A stretch of 64,000 bases of DNA from Chloroflexota bacterium (GCA_013112715.1 JABFGB010000006.1:1-64000), one strand, 5' to 3'; shown: positions 7,687 through 18,320, counted from the first letter of the stretch. The notes: generated from the sequence alone by a model not told the origin. Translations and numbers: made by a program.

Positions 7687-7716
7687 TTGACATTACCCCT
7701 GAATTTCAACTATTAT
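7687..7716 (+). promoter_or_regulatory. Sigma-70 type promoter of the Roadblock gene
   Basis: Perfect -35 TTGACA (7687-7692), 18-base spacer, -10 TATTAT (7711-7716). It leaves a leader of about 50 bases before ATG 7774. Confidence 0.65.
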
Positions 7717-7773
7717 CACCAGACGTTAGGCGCACTCGTCTGGGATGGCAGCACTTGAAAGGAGCGCTTGGAG

Positions 7774-8145
7774 ATGGCGAAATCGCGGACTGAATTGATG
7801 GTGGATCGTCTGCGCGACCTCGCATCGGGTACACCGGATATTGAAGCATCGGCAGTCGTCAGCGTAGACGGCTTGATTATGGCCTCAGCGCTGCCCGCAG
7901 GTGTCGAGGAAGATCGTGTATCGGCGATGTCGGCGGCCCTACTGGCACTGGGCGAACGTATCGCTAGTGAACTAGGGCGTGGCTCTTTGGAGCGCGTGTT
8001 TGTTCAAGGCGACAAGGGCTATGTAATGCTGAGTGCGGTAGGTGAAGAAGCCGTGTTGACGATTCTGGTTCGCGCCAATGCTCGTCTCGGCCTCATCTTT
8101 TTGGATATGCGCCGTGCGGCGGATGACTTGAAGAGTCTAGTTTAG
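7774..8145 (+). CDS. Roadblock/LC7 domain protein
   Basis: 123 residues forming one Roadblock/LC7 domain: helix VDRLRDLASGTPDIE, strand SAVVSVDGLIMASAL, helix VSAMSAALLALGERIASEL, then VFVQGDKGYVMLSAVG and AVLTILVRANARLGLIFLDM. In bacteria this fold is typically a dimeric regulator or partner of MglA-like small GTPases; no GTPase gene is next to it here, so the partner is unknown. The start is ATG 7774, with AAAGGAG 9 bases upstream; a TTG at 7768 would sit too close to that site. It is a single-gene unit with its own promoter and terminator. Confidence 0.88.
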   Translation: MAKSRTELMVDRLRDLASGTPDIEASAVVSVDGLIMASALPAGVEEDRVSAMSAALLALGERIASELGRGSLERVFVQGDKGYVMLSAVGEEAVLTILVRANARLGLIFLDMRRAADDLKSLV

Positions 8146-8240
8146 TGGTTTTTTGCGAGTGAACTTATTTTCCGCACCACAGTTACAACGAGTCCGCCAA
8201 GAGAACACTCTACATAACGGGCGGTTCATTTAAGCACCAG

Positions 8241-8276
8241 CGGGGAGCAACCAAAATGCTCCCCGTTGTTCTTTTT
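8241..8276 (+). terminator. Rho-independent terminator after Roadblock gene
   Basis: Perfect stem CGGGGAGCA (8241-8249) / TGCTCCCCG (8257-8265), loop ACCAAAA, then TTGTTCTTTTT. Confidence 0.9.
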
Positions 8277-8307
8277 ATAATAGGTCAACTAAGTGAAGGA
8301 GTTCTGA

Positions 8308-9966
<1,659 letters not shown>

Positions 9967-9982
9967 GGGGGTAAATCGAGCG

Positions 9983-10189
9983 ATGGATCAATGGCTGGAA
10001 AAATTTTGGGGGGAGGTGTTGAGCCGTGACCCCCAACGCATTTTGGCGGCAATGGACAGCCTTGAAGATGACCAAGAACGTGAGGCGATTATCGCCCATT
10101 TGCGACGCATGGCGACGGAAGAGGGTTGGGCCGAACCACAGCGCATTTCCGCCGAGTCTGCTTTAACGGCACTTGGCATAGATTCCTGA
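9983..10189 (+). CDS. Small hypothetical protein downstream of pyrG
   Basis: 68 residues, acidic, all helical by appearance (MDQWLEKFWGEVLSRDPQ, REAIIAHLRRMATEEGW). It is unrecognised. A GGGGGGT ribosome binding site lies 10 bases before the ATG, composition is like pyrG, and a strong terminator follows, so it is a credible gene co-transcribed with pyrG. Confidence 0.7.
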   Translation: MDQWLEKFWGEVLSRDPQRILAAMDSLEDDQEREAIIAHLRRMATEEGWAEPQRISAESALTALGIDS

Positions 10190-10212
10190 AATGTTTTTTC
10201 TGTTGCCAAGCT

Positions 10213-10241
10213 AAAGAGGTCAGAACCAAGACCTCTTTTTT
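10213..10241 (+). terminator. Rho-independent terminator of pyrG unit
   Basis: Stem AAAGAGGTC (10213-10221) / GACCTCTTT (10230-10238), 8-base loop, followed by further T to 10241. Confidence 0.9.
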
Positions 10242-10262
10242 AGTACCCTATATATATCTTCC

Positions 10263-10565
10263 CTATTCTTTATCTGTTGGTTCAGGAAAGGTATCAAAAG
10301 CTGATAAATCACCATTCAATAGCATTTGTACTTTCTCCTTTTGCTCAAATATTCTTTTCACCCGTTGAATGTAAAACAGCATATCGAATGGCGCACTTGG
10401 CAGGCGTTCTTCATATTCGTCATCCGTCAAGCCATCATGCCTTATGAATTGATATAAGACCTGCCATTCGCAAATCTCCAAAAAAGTTCTGATTATGGGG
10501 TCATCCACCGAGACAATGAGGCTCTTAGCAGCCTGCGTGTTAGTGAGTAAATCGGATATCTTCAT
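10263..10565 (-). CDS. Hypothetical protein, paralogue of next gene
   Basis: 100 residues, unrecognised. The core DDEYEERLPSAPFDMLFYI then VKRIFEQKEKV aligns with DEEYQEQLPEKPLDMLFYI and MEKLFSQKENV in the neighbour at 10600-10878, so the two arose by tandem duplication. Both also share an N-terminal helix-like segment and a short acidic tail. It lies 34 bases downstream of that paralogue on the same strand. The patch is A+T-rich compared with pyrG and the thiolase. Confidence 0.7.
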   Translation of the reverse strand: MKISDLLTNTQAAKSLIVSVDDPIIRTFLEICEWQVLYQFIRHDGLTDDEYEERLPSAPFDMLFYIQRVKRIFEQKEKVQMLLNGDLSAFDTFPEPTDKE

Positions 10566-10599
10566 TTATGTTCGTCCATCTCTACCACAACTATTCTAT

Positions 10600-10878
10600 T
10601 TAGTACGGGAAATCTTTGATATTTTCCCCGGCTAAACCTAAACGCACGTTCTCTTTTTGAGAAAACAGCTTTTCCATCAACTTGATATAGAACAGCATAT
10701 CCAAAGGTTTTTCAGGGAGTTGCTCCTGATATTCTTCATCACTCATTCCCGGTAGTTTCACAAACTGCATCATGGCAAGACCATGAGCGAACTCGACTAA
10801 CTGTTTAACAACAGGGCCGGTGATCGTCTGCGAATACTCGTAAGCTTTGTCGGTGTTTACCAAAAGATTGATTTCCAT
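10600..10878 (-). CDS. Hypothetical protein, paralogue of previous gene
   Basis: 92 residues, unrecognised. It shares the D/E-rich EY..QLP..P.DMLFYI core with the gene at 10263-10565 (see there). The start at ATG 10878 has a strong AGGAGG site 4-5 bases upstream. It is probably in one transcript with the 119-residue gene at 10929-11288, from which it is separated by 50 bases. Confidence 0.7.
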   Translation of the reverse strand: MEINLLVNTDKAYEYSQTITGPVVKQLVEFAHGLAMMQFVKLPGMSDEEYQEQLPEKPLDMLFYIKLMEKLFSQKENVRLGLAGENIKDFPY

Positions 10879-10928
10879 GCTGCCTCCTATAGATTATAAA
10901 TTTGATTGCCTACGCAAAACTCCACATT

Positions 10929-11288
10929 TCAAAGTGTTCCCCATCCGCTACCTCCACACACATCACATACTTCACTTCCACTTATTCCAGTACCAAAACA
11001 GTTGGTGCATTGGAAAGTAAAAATATGTAAGCGAAACCCATTTTCATTGTCTTTCAAAAGAACTGCGAGAAAAGGGTCAGGTACATATACAAAGATTTTT
11101 GCAACACCCTCTGTAACTAGAGGTTGAGATAGCTTTAGATTCTTGGATCTAATCGGTTGAACAAGACTTGCTCGATCAAATTCCTCAGTCAAATATCCAG
11201 AGTACGTTTTGAGAAAGGTCTCAACAGAAATTTTGTCATTAGGCCATTGCATAAGGATTTTCATCAGAACATCGCTTGGGTTTTGCAT
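10929..11288 (-). CDS. Hypothetical protein with DnaJ-like zinc knuckle
   Basis: 119 residues from ATG 11288, chosen because AGGAG sits 9 bases upstream; a TTG at 11309 is the outer limit of the frame. The last ~28 residues hold two Cys pairs with glycines, CTNCFGTG and CDVCGGSG, the CxxCxGxG form of DnaJ-type zinc knuckles, so one Zn2+ is probably bound. The rest is unrecognised. It is first in a three-gene A+T-rich unit with the two paralogous small genes; function unknown. Confidence 0.7.
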   Translation of the reverse strand: MQNPSDVLMKILMQWPNDKISVETFLKTYSGYLTEEFDRASLVQPIRSKNLKLSQPLVTEGVAKIFVYVPDPFLAVLLKDNENGFRLHIFTFQCTNCFGTGISGSEVCDVCGGSGWGTL

Positions 11289-11340
11289 TGTTTTCCACTC
11301 CTGAGACAATTTCTAAATTAATTTTAGTGCAAGTAAAAAA

Positions 11341-11369
11341 TTGAATGGTGATTTGATTCGCGTTATACT
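11341..11369 (+). promoter_or_regulatory. Sigma-70 type promoter of thiolase gene
   Basis: TTGAAT (11341-11346), 17-base spacer, TATACT (11364-11369); leader about 40 bases to ATG 11416. Confidence 0.65.
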
Positions 11370-11415
11370 CAGACCTTATCACTATTGAGCAGGAAGTTTG
11401 GGAGAAAAATACATT

Positions 11416-12597
11416 ATGCGCGAAGCTGTTATTGTTGCTGCATCTCGCACCGCCGTTGGGAAATCTAAACGCGGCACGACCCGCAATTTACGTTCTGATG
11501 ATATGGCGGCGGCGGTTATTCAGGATTTGATGGCCCAGACAGAGGGTAGGCTTGACCCGATGCTGATTGACGATGTGATTATCGGCTGTGCCATGCCAGA
11601 GGGGGCACAGGGCCTAAATTTTGCTCGCAGTATCGGCATTTTGTCGGGCTTGCCTGTCGAAGTCCCGGCCCAAACGGTCAATCGGTTTTGTTCCAGCGGG
11701 CTGCAAACCATCGCGTTGGCGGCGGAACGCATTATTGCTAATGGCGCGGATGTAATTATCGCAGGTGGGGCGGAAACCATGAGTCTTGTCCCGATGACGG
11801 GCTTCCGCATCAGCCCCAACCCCACATTGGCAGTTGAAGGCCCTGAAGTGTATATGAATATGGGGCTGACGGCTGAACAGGTGTCGGTGGAATTTGGAGT
11901 CTCGCGTGAAGATCAAGATGCTTTCGCGCTCCGCAGTCACCAACGGGCCGCCGCCGCAATTGATGCTGGGAAATTCAAATCGCAGATTGTGCCATTGGAA
12001 ATTATTGAGACCGAATATATCAAAGGCGAACGAGTGGAACGGGCCATCCAATTTGACACCGATGAACACCTACGCCGCGATACTACGCTTGAAGGACTGG
12101 CAAAATTAAAGCCCGTTTTCAAAGATGGGGGTACGGTCACGGCGGGTAATTCATCTCCTCTTAGTGATGGGGCGGCGGGCGTGATTATCATGGAAGCCAG
12201 CACTGCCGCCAAGTTAGGCCTCAAACCATTGGCCCGCTTTGTTGGGTTTAATGTGGCCGGGGTACGCCCTGAAATTATGGGCGTTGGGCCAATCCGTGCC
12301 ATTCCACGTTTACTAGAACGCACCGGATTACAACTGGCCGATATTGATGTGATTGAACTCAATGAGGCGTTCGCGGCACAAGCATTGGCGGTCATCCGTG
12401 AAGTTGAACTCGACCCGGAGCGTGTCAATGTCAACGGCGGGGCCATTGCATTGGGGCATCCATTAGGCTGTACAGGCGCGAAATTGACTGTCCAGTTAAT
12501 CCACGAAATGAAACACCGCAACAGCAAATATGGCATGGTGACCATGTGCATTGGCGGTGGTCAAGGCGCGGCTGGGATTTTTGAGAATTTGAATTAA
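11416..12597 (+). CDS. Acetyl-CoA acyltransferase (thiolase)
   Basis: Reversible thiolytic cleavage or Claisen condensation of acyl-CoA, for fatty-acid beta-oxidation or acetoacetyl-CoA formation. 393 residues, the usual length. All catalytic elements are present: nucleophile Cys92 in NRFCSSGLQ, His348 in GGAIALGHPLGCTGA and Cys378 in CIGGGQGAA, plus NEAFAAQ. ATG 11416 follows GGGAG; a TTG at 11398 is the frame limit. Sequence alone does not separate a degradative (FadA-like) from a biosynthetic (AtoB/PhaA-like) role, and no fadB or phaB neighbour helps. It is a single-gene unit with its own promoter. Confidence 0.93.
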   Translation: MREAVIVAASRTAVGKSKRGTTRNLRSDDMAAAVIQDLMAQTEGRLDPMLIDDVIIGCAMPEGAQGLNFARSIGILSGLPVEVPAQTVNRFCSSGLQTIALAAERIIANGADVIIAGGAETMSLVPMTGFRISPNPTLAVEGPEVYMNMGLTAEQVSVEFGVSREDQDAFALRSHQRAAAAIDAGKFKSQIVPLEIIETEYIKGERVERAIQFDTDEHLRRDTTLEGLAKLKPVFKDGGTVTAGNSSPLSDGAAGVIIMEASTAAKLGLKPLARFVGFNVAGVRPEIMGVGPIRAIPRLLERTGLQLADIDVIELNEAFAAQALAVIREVELDPERVNVNGGAIALGHPLGCTGAKLTVQLIHEMKHRNSKYGMVTMCIGGGQGAAGIFENLN

Positions 12598-12622
12598 TCC
12601 CAGTTCTTCTAACATCGAAATC

Positions 12623-12654
12623 AAAAAACGTGGCTCAACCAAGCTGCGTTTTTT
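12623..12654. terminator. Bidirectional terminator between convergent genes
   Basis: AAAAAACG..GCT (12623-12633) pairs with AGC..CGTTTTTT (12642-12654), with one TG/TG mismatch and loop CAACCA. The A and T flanks make it usable from both the thiolase (+) and the SH3-like gene (-). Confidence 0.75.
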
Positions 12655-12656
12655 GT

Positions 12657-13292
12657 TTAGAATTCAATCTCGGCGGATGTTGGTGGAGCCGCAGGAGTCG
12701 TCGGTGAGGGCGTAAATGTCTCCGTATTGGCAGGGGAGGCAATCGGCGTTTGGGTGTAACGCGGTGTGGGGGTCAGCGTAATCGTTGGCAGAGGCGTAAA
12801 GGTGCGGGTGGGACGTGCTGTTGGATAACGCGCTTCGAGTACCGATTCGTGCATGTAGCCATAGTCGGGGAAGGCGTCGTTGGGGGTCAAGTTCACTACA
12901 AACCATTCATCCGGCGCGTCGGCGTTCGGGAATTCCGCTGGATTGGCCCGCCCATAGACGCAAACTTCCCCCTCGTAACGCACGATGGTCTTACCTCGGC
13001 AACTAAATTCGGGACACTCACGCACATTAGCCGATGTGACATTCACAAAAAAGATTTGGCACGGAGGTAAGGGGGTATAACTGGGAAAGATAATCAAGGT
13101 AGGCCGATTTTCAGCGGTGCTGGTGGCATGTGCTTGCTCGGTCGCTTCGGCAATCGTTTTGCGCCCGCCCTCTTCCAAAAAATTCACCAAGCCCGTCCAC
13201 AGCATGTAGCCACCGAACACAAGGATAGCGGCAATCAGCATCACGGTAATGGGGGCGGGGCCTCGGTTGCGACCATAGGAATACTTGCTCAT
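12657..13292 (-). CDS. Membrane-anchored SH3-like protein with Thr/Pro tail
   Basis: 211 residues. A short basic cytoplasmic start (SKYSYGRNRG), one membrane span (ITVMLIAAILVFGGYMLW), then an exported part. A bacterial SH3-like domain follows at about 80-160 (VTSANVRECPEFSCRGKT, then EGEVCVYGR, DEWFVVN, YGYMHESVL; the ANVR..P motif is typical). The C-terminal ~50 residues are a Thr/Pro repeat tail (FTPLPTITLTPTP), a wall-spanning spacer style common in Chloroflexota. The start is ATG 13292 with AAGGA close by; the frame is open to 13355. A cell-envelope role is likely; the ligand is unknown. Confidence 0.8.
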   Translation of the reverse strand: MSKYSYGRNRGPAPITVMLIAAILVFGGYMLWTGLVNFLEEGGRKTIAEATEQAHATSTAENRPTLIIFPSYTPLPPCQIFFVNVTSANVRECPEFSCRGKTIVRYEGEVCVYGRANPAEFPNADAPDEWFVVNLTPNDAFPDYGYMHESVLEARYPTARPTRTFTPLPTITLTPTPRYTQTPIASPANTETFTPSPTTPAAPPTSAEIEF

Positions 13293-13364
13293 ATTCCTTA
13301 TTTTAACCGCCGACTTGCCAAAATGCTTGATATATTCCTGACAATTCCCTGACAATCAAGCGAA

Positions 13365-14483
13365 TTATTTCAATCTTAACAAACGATAGGCATGGACAGG
13401 TTCACTTTTTCCGGCAAGGTGCAAAGAACTTAATGCCTGCACTTCGACATAATCCCTTACCTGTTGGTAGGTGCTTTCGGTGATGACGATATGCCCGCCC
13501 TGTGCCTGCTGCTGCAATCGACTGGCGGTGTTGACCGTATCGCCGATGACGGTATAGCTCATCAAGCGTTGTGAGCCAACATTGCCTACCGCCGCTTCGC
13601 CCGTGTGGATGCCGATGCCGAGTCCCAGATTTTTGATGCTGGGGGCGGTGAGGCTTCGCTGCAACTCAGCAAAGACCTGCTGCATTTCGACGGCCATCCG
13701 CACGGCGTTAATGGCATCATATTCGCTGGCGACGGGCGCACCAAAAAAGCCCATGATTTCGTCGCCAACATATTTATCGAGTGTGCCACGATATTTAAAG
13801 ACGATAGGTGTTAGTTCCGAAAAAATGCGATTTAAGACGGACACCACTTGTTTGGCGGGTTGGGCTTCTGCAAAAGAGGTGAAGCCACGAATATCGGCAA
13901 AAAACACCGTAATCATGCGTGATTCACCCCCGAGTTGGAGATGGCGGTCAGGGTCGGACAAGATGACCTCGGTGATGTCTTCATTGACGTAACGATTGAG
14001 CACTTTGCGCAGCAGGGCATTACGGCTTTCAACTTCGTCGTGTAGTCGTCGTATGCGCAAAAGCGACTTGACCTGCGTCATCATAATGAGTGAATTAAAG
14101 GGCTTGGTCAAAAAAGCATCCGCCCCAGCCTCAATCGCCTTGAGTTTGTCGGGGTCGGCTTCGAGCGCAGTCACAACCATGACAGGTGTGAGGCGGGTCA
14201 AGGGGTCACTTTTGAGGCGGGAGCACAATTCATAGCCATTCATCCCCGGCATATTGACATCCAAAATGACCAGTGAAGGGACTTCTTGCGCGGCAATTTC
14301 GAGCGCCTTAACTCCGCTGTTGGCCGTTAATACCCGATACCCGGCGGTTTGCAGATAGGCCTCAATGACTTCGCGGTTCATCCAATCATCATCTACCACC
14401 AAAATATACTCATCACGGAAGGCAGGGACTTCGGTAGTCGAATACTTTATTTCCGAGGAACGGGGTGTAGATGCCAGATTCAT
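13365..14483 (-). CDS. Response regulator fused to class III adenylate cyclase
   Basis: 372 residues. Receiver domain at about 25-145, with acidic pocket VVDDD, phospho-acceptor Asp75 in LVILDVNMPG and Lys in LTKPF. A coiled linker of about 30 residues is followed by a class III cyclase domain: metal Asp in FFADIRGF, LDKYVGDEIMGFFG, and GDTVNTASRL. The Lys in LDKYVGD and Thr in GDTVN favour ATP over GTP, so cAMP is the expected product. No histidine kinase is adjacent. ATG 14483 is preferred over the upstream ATG at 14531 because the latter would overlap the T tail of the sdh terminator and lacks a ribosome binding site. Confidence 0.92.
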   Translation of the reverse strand: MNLASTPRSSEIKYSTTEVPAFRDEYILVVDDDWMNREVIEAYLQTAGYRVLTANSGVKALEIAAQEVPSLVILDVNMPGMNGYELCSRLKSDPLTRLTPVMVVTALEADPDKLKAIEAGADAFLTKPFNSLIMMTQVKSLLRIRRLHDEVESRNALLRKVLNRYVNEDITEVILSDPDRHLQLGGESRMITVFFADIRGFTSFAEAQPAKQVVSVLNRIFSELTPIVFKYRGTLDKYVGDEIMGFFGAPVASEYDAINAVRMAVEMQQVFAELQRSLTAPSIKNLGLGIGIHTGEAAVGNVGSQRLMSYTVIGDTVNTASRLQQQAQGGHIVITESTYQQVRDYVEVQALSSLHLAGKSEPVHAYRLLRLK

Positions 14484-14530
14484 GAACACTACCCTGATAA
14501 AATTTCTATAATTATCGGTCATCCATCTCA

Positions 14531-14580
14531 TTGTAAATAAAAACGACCTAGCAGCGCGAATCTTGCACTGACTAGGTCGT
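14531..14580 (-). terminator. Rho-independent terminator of sdh operon
   Basis: Stem ACGACCTAG (14543-14551) / CTAGGTCGT (14572-14580), with a 20-base loop. On the minus strand the stem is followed by TTTTATTTACA. It lies about 30 bases after the sdhB stop. Confidence 0.85.
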
Positions 14581-14608
14581 CAATTGTTAGAACCTCTTCG
14601 GATTTAGC

Positions 14609-15328
14609 CTAGCGACCATTCCGCTGAATGGCTAACTTTACTTCCCCAATAGCGCGAGTGACTTCGATTTCACGCGGGCAGGCCGGGGTACAGTTAAAGA
14701 TGGTGCGGCAGCGCCACACACCCGATTCCTCGGACAAGATATTGAGGCGTTCTTGGGTTGCCCCATCGCGGCTGTCGAAGATAAACCGATGGGCATTCAC
14801 AATCGCAGCAGGACCAACATATTCACCACTGGCCCAAAAACTGGGGCAACTGGTTGTGCAGCAGGCGCACAAAATGCACTTGGTCGTGTCATCGAAACGG
14901 GCACGATCTTCCGGGCTTTGACGACGCTCACGACCATCACCGGGGCGCGGCGTGGCGGGCATGAAATAGGGCATGACGGCACGATAATGATCGAAGAAGG
15001 GTTCAAAATCTACAACCAAATCTTTGACCACTGGTAGGCCCAAAATCGGCTCGACCTGAACCTGTCCGCCATCTTTCAAATCTAGGGTCTTGACCAGCAC
15101 CTTACAGGCCAGTTTGTTAACCCCATTGATACGCATAGCGTCAGAACCACAGACCCCGTGCGCACATGATCGACGCAGGGTCAATGTGCCGTCTTGCTCC
15201 CATTTGACGCGGTGCAGCAGTTCCAAAATGCGGTCAGTGGGTTCAACGTTATCAAGGGTATATTCGCCCCAATAGGGTTTTTTGTCTACTTCCGGGTTAA
15301 ACCGCCGGATACGGAATTTGACTTTCAT
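14609..15328 (-). CDS. sdhB: Succinate dehydrogenase / fumarate reductase iron-sulfur subunit
   Basis: Passes electrons from the SdhA flavin to the quinone site. 239 residues. The [2Fe-2S] site CAHGVCGSD...C has Asp in place of the third Cys, as also in E. coli SdhB. The [4Fe-4S] site is CILCACCTTSCP. The C-terminal C..IFNCTPACPREIEVTRA completes the [3Fe-4S] ligands. It is the last gene of sdhCD-A-B, 29 bases after sdhA. Confidence 0.96.
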   Translation of the reverse strand: MKVKFRIRRFNPEVDKKPYWGEYTLDNVEPTDRILELLHRVKWEQDGTLTLRRSCAHGVCGSDAMRINGVNKLACKVLVKTLDLKDGGQVQVEPILGLPVVKDLVVDFEPFFDHYRAVMPYFMPATPRPGDGRERRQSPEDRARFDDTTKCILCACCTTSCPSFWASGEYVGPAAIVNAHRFIFDSRDGATQERLNILSEESGVWRCRTIFNCTPACPREIEVTRAIGEVKLAIQRNGR

Positions 15329-15357
15329 GAACGGTTCTGCTCCTAGATTCCCTATAG

Positions 15358-17145
15358 TTAGTAGACGCGCTCGGCAGGTTGATAACCCAATGAAAGGTCA
15401 ACCGCACGGTCATGAGCAATACGAATGCCACCTTTTTCGGGATAGGCCATTGTGTGTACCAAGAAATTCACATCATCACGTTTGGGATAATCTTCGCGGC
15501 TGTGGCCCCCGCGACTTTCCTTACGTTCTATTGCGCTGAGGGTGGTGATTTCGGCCAAGTCCAACATACAACCGAGTTCCCACGCTTCCAACAGGTCAGT
15601 ATTGAAGCGCATCCCACGATCCTCAATGGCTAGGTCGTTTTGATAGCGGGATTTCAACTCGCGGACGGTATCCAATGCTTTTTGGAGTCCGGGGGCTTCA
15701 CGGAACACACTGACGTGATCCATCATCACCTTTTGCATTTCTTGGCGGATCGTGTACGGTTTGGTCTTGCCGGAACTCTTGCGAATCCGTTCAATTTCGG
15801 CGACGATCTTCCCAGCTGGATCGGCTGGCAGTGGCACAAAATCGGCCTGACGCGCATAGTCGGCCATTGCCTTACCCGCCTTACGACCAAACACAATCAG
15901 GTCGGTTAGGCTATTGGTCCCCAGACGATTCGCTCCATGTACGCTGACGCAGGCGACTTCACCCGCTGCATAGAGGCCGGGAACAACTGTGCCGGCACCC
16001 GTACTGATAACCTCAGCGTCCAGATTAGTTGGGATGCCTCCCATGCCATAGTGGGCCGTCGGTTGAATTGGGATGGGTGATTTAGTGGGGTCAATACCGA
16101 GATAGGTATGGCAGAAATCGGTGATGTCGGGCAGTTTTGACAGGATATAATCTGCATCTACTCGACGATCTTCGCCAGCTTCGGCTAAATAGCGGTTGAC
16201 GGTTTCGGGCCGCACATCCAAATGGACATAACGTTTGCCGCCGATACCCCGCCCAGCTTGCACTTCCAAGTATATCGAACGGGCCACCACGTCACGGCTG
16301 GCGAGGTCTTTGATGGTCGGTGCGTAGCGTTCCATAAAACGTTCGCCCTTGTCATTAATCAAAACGCCGCCTTCGCCACGCACGGCCTCGGTAATCAACA
16401 AGCCAACCGGATAAAGGCCGGTGGGGTGGAATTGGAAGAATTCCATATCTTGCAGAGGTAGTCCTGCACGCCAAACCAATGCGGGGCCATCACCTGTGAG
16501 GCTGTGAGCGTTGCTGGTCGTTTCCCAAAGGCGACCCCAACCCCCGGTTGCAAAACAGATGGCCTTCGCATGGAAGACGTGAATTGCGCCATCATCAATA
16601 CAAACCGCCGCTACCCCACAGACCTTGCCATCATTGGTAATGAGGTCAATGGCCTGATATTCATCAAAAAACGTAACTTTTTCCTTGATGCAGTTTTGAT
16701 AGAGGGTCTGCAAAATCATATGCCCGGTGCGGTCAGCGGCGTGGCAGGCACGACGGACAGGTTTTTTTGTTTGATTGTTGGTGTGACCACCAAAACGACG
16801 CTGCGAGATTGTGCCATCGGGGTTGCGGTCAAAGGGCAGCCCCATCAGTTCCAATTCGATAACGGCATCAATCGCTTCACGGGCCAGTGTTTCGGCAGCA
16901 TTTTGATCGGTGAGATAGTCGCCACCCTTGATGGTATCAAAGGCGTGCCATTCCCAATGGTCTTCATCGAGATTCGCCAGTGCTGCGCCGATACCCCCCT
17001 GCGCGGTTCCGGTATGGCTGCGGGTGGGATAGAGTTTACTGATGACGGCGGTTTTGGCTCCGCGACTAGCATAGAGGGCTGCCATCATCCCTGCGCCGCC
17101 TGCACCAATGACGACCACATCAAATTGATGGGTTTTGACATCCAT
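15358..17145 (-). CDS. sdhA: Succinate dehydrogenase / fumarate reductase flavoprotein subunit
   Basis: Oxidises succinate to fumarate with covalently bound FAD. 595 residues, normal length. The dinucleotide site is [17 protein letters not shown], and the flavin-linking His is in [15 protein letters not shown] and substrate-domain motifs include [36 protein letters not shown] and [10 protein letters not shown] good AAGGAG precedes ATG 17145. It lies between the fused anchor gene and sdhB. Confidence 0.97.
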   Translation of the reverse strand: MDVKTHQFDVVVIGAGGAGMMAALYASRGAKTAVISKLYPTRSHTGTAQGGIGAALANLDEDHWEWHAFDTIKGGDYLTDQNAAETLAREAIDAVIELELMGLPFDRNPDGTISQRRFGGHTNNQTKKPVRRACHAADRTGHMILQTLYQNCIKEKVTFFDEYQAIDLITNDGKVCGVAAVCIDDGAIHVFHAKAICFATGGWGRLWETTSNAHSLTGDGPALVWRAGLPLQDMEFFQFHPTGLYPVGLLITEAVRGEGGVLINDKGERFMERYAPTIKDLASRDVVARSIYLEVQAGRGIGGKRYVHLDVRPETVNRYLAEAGEDRRVDADYILSKLPDITDFCHTYLGIDPTKSPIPIQPTAHYGMGGIPTNLDAEVISTGAGTVVPGLYAAGEVACVSVHGANRLGTNSLTDLIVFGRKAGKAMADYARQADFVPLPADPAGKIVAEIERIRKSSGKTKPYTIRQEMQKVMMDHVSVFREAPGLQKALDTVRELKSRYQNDLAIEDRGMRFNTDLLEAWELGCMLDLAEITTLSAIERKESRGGHSREDYPKRDDVNFLVHTMAYPEKGGIRIAHDRAVDLSLGYQPAERVY

Positions 17146-17190
17146 AACCTTCTATAACTCCTTTAGGTATGCTCTACCGTTAAACCAAAT

Positions 17191-18222
17191 TCAGCCCCCA
17201 AATGGGGTTGTTGGTCGCTGGCTAAATGTTTCGAGGCTGTCTTTCGCAATGCTATAAGCGGTTTCATCTACACCAGCTAACAGTGCGGCAAAGCCGAGAA
17301 TAATGAGCGCGGCGGCCCCAAATGCAATCGCCCAGTTGAGTGCTCGCTTAATCACGCGGTCATGGGCGTAATCGTTCACTACATATCGCAGGCCGTTGAA
17401 ACCGTGTATGACGACCAATGCCAAGAGTGCTCCGTCGTAAATACGCCAAATCGCAATTCCAGCTACCAGATAGTCCCAGCGGCGGCCTACAAATTCAACC
17501 GCGCGTCCACTGTCATTTACCAAATTGGTACCGACGACAGTATGACCCACCGTTGTAATATCAAACACGCCTTGAATGAGGTGAATCATCAACAGGTGTC
17601 CAAAAACCAATGGCACAATCAATACACCGGAGAGGCGCATAAAACGCCACATCCACGCATCAAATTGGCTGGGGCGGCGGTTAGGTTTGACGGGATTGCG
17701 GGTCTCCCCCGTAACAAGCGCATAGGCCAATGACAGCAGCAGCGCCGCCGCCAAAATCACGACGAAGCCGAGCAAGAATTGCGCTTGGGTTTCAATGATT
17801 TCGCTAATCGTTACAAAATCGGGATTAGTGTCGTAATAATCCAATACGTGCCCGAACATCAGGCCAAACACAGGAATCAGCAGCACAATGGTTGAGGCCA
17901 AGACAATCATGGCGGCTTTTTGCTGGAGATGCCACCATTCTGGTCTAAAGTCAAAAATGACGATGCGGAGACCATTGAGGGCGTGATATACAACGGCAGC
18001 CGTAAGCGCGAATTCACCTAGCGTGAAAATAGGGCTTTGATATTCGGCAATGGCTTTCGCATATAGGCTTGGATAGAAGGCGGCCCACGAGGTGTCAATG
18101 ACGTGGAGAACCAAAAACAACAGAACTCCTAACCCTGAGACGCGGTGCAAAACCCAGCTCCACTGACCGAGTTTGCCTTTGTAGCGGAGGGTTTCTGTAA
18201 TAGTTGTAACCAGAGTTGCCAT
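17191..18222 (-). CDS. Fused SdhC-SdhD membrane anchor, cytochrome b subunit
   Basis: 343 residues in one frame covering both anchor subunits. The first half reads as SdhC: HRVSGLGVLLFLVLHVID with the heme/quinone region, then YHALNGLRIVIFDF. A middle linker (~155-205) leads to a second half that reads as another anchor unit: FMRLSGVLIVPLVFGHLLMI, then IHGFNGLRYVVNDY. About seven hydrophobic segments are visible. The two halves resemble each other (RLSG...H; FNGLRYVV/LNGLRIVI), as expected for SdhC and SdhD homologues joined. It is the first gene of the operon, with a clear promoter about 70 bases upstream. Confidence 0.88.
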   Translation of the reverse strand: MATLVTTITETLRYKGKLGQWSWVLHRVSGLGVLLFLVLHVIDTSWAAFYPSLYAKAIAEYQSPIFTLGEFALTAAVVYHALNGLRIVIFDFRPEWWHLQQKAAMIVLASTIVLLIPVFGLMFGHVLDYYDTNPDFVTISEIIETQAQFLLGFVVILAAALLLSLAYALVTGETRNPVKPNRRPSQFDAWMWRFMRLSGVLIVPLVFGHLLMIHLIQGVFDITTVGHTVVGTNLVNDSGRAVEFVGRRWDYLVAGIAIWRIYDGALLALVVIHGFNGLRYVVNDYAHDRVIKRALNWAIAFGAAALIILGFAALLAGVDETAYSIAKDSLETFSQRPTTPFGG

Positions 18223-18291
18223 GCGGCAAATTCCTCGCTGTTGTAAGCGTTAGAATTAAAGATTAGTTTGAAAGTAGAAAGATGCTAACTC

Positions 18292-18320
18292 AGTATAGCG
18301 CCCCAAGAACGGCTTTGCAA
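18292..18320 (-). promoter_or_regulatory. Promoter of sdh operon
   Basis: Minus strand TTGCAA (18320-18315), 17-base spacer, TATACT (18297-18292), about 70 bases before the SdhC-SdhD ATG. Confidence 0.65.

Noticed and set aside
10893-10898. Minus-strand TATAAT before the 92-residue gene as a promoter
   Set aside because: Transcription would begin inside the ribosome binding site, and no -35 is present.
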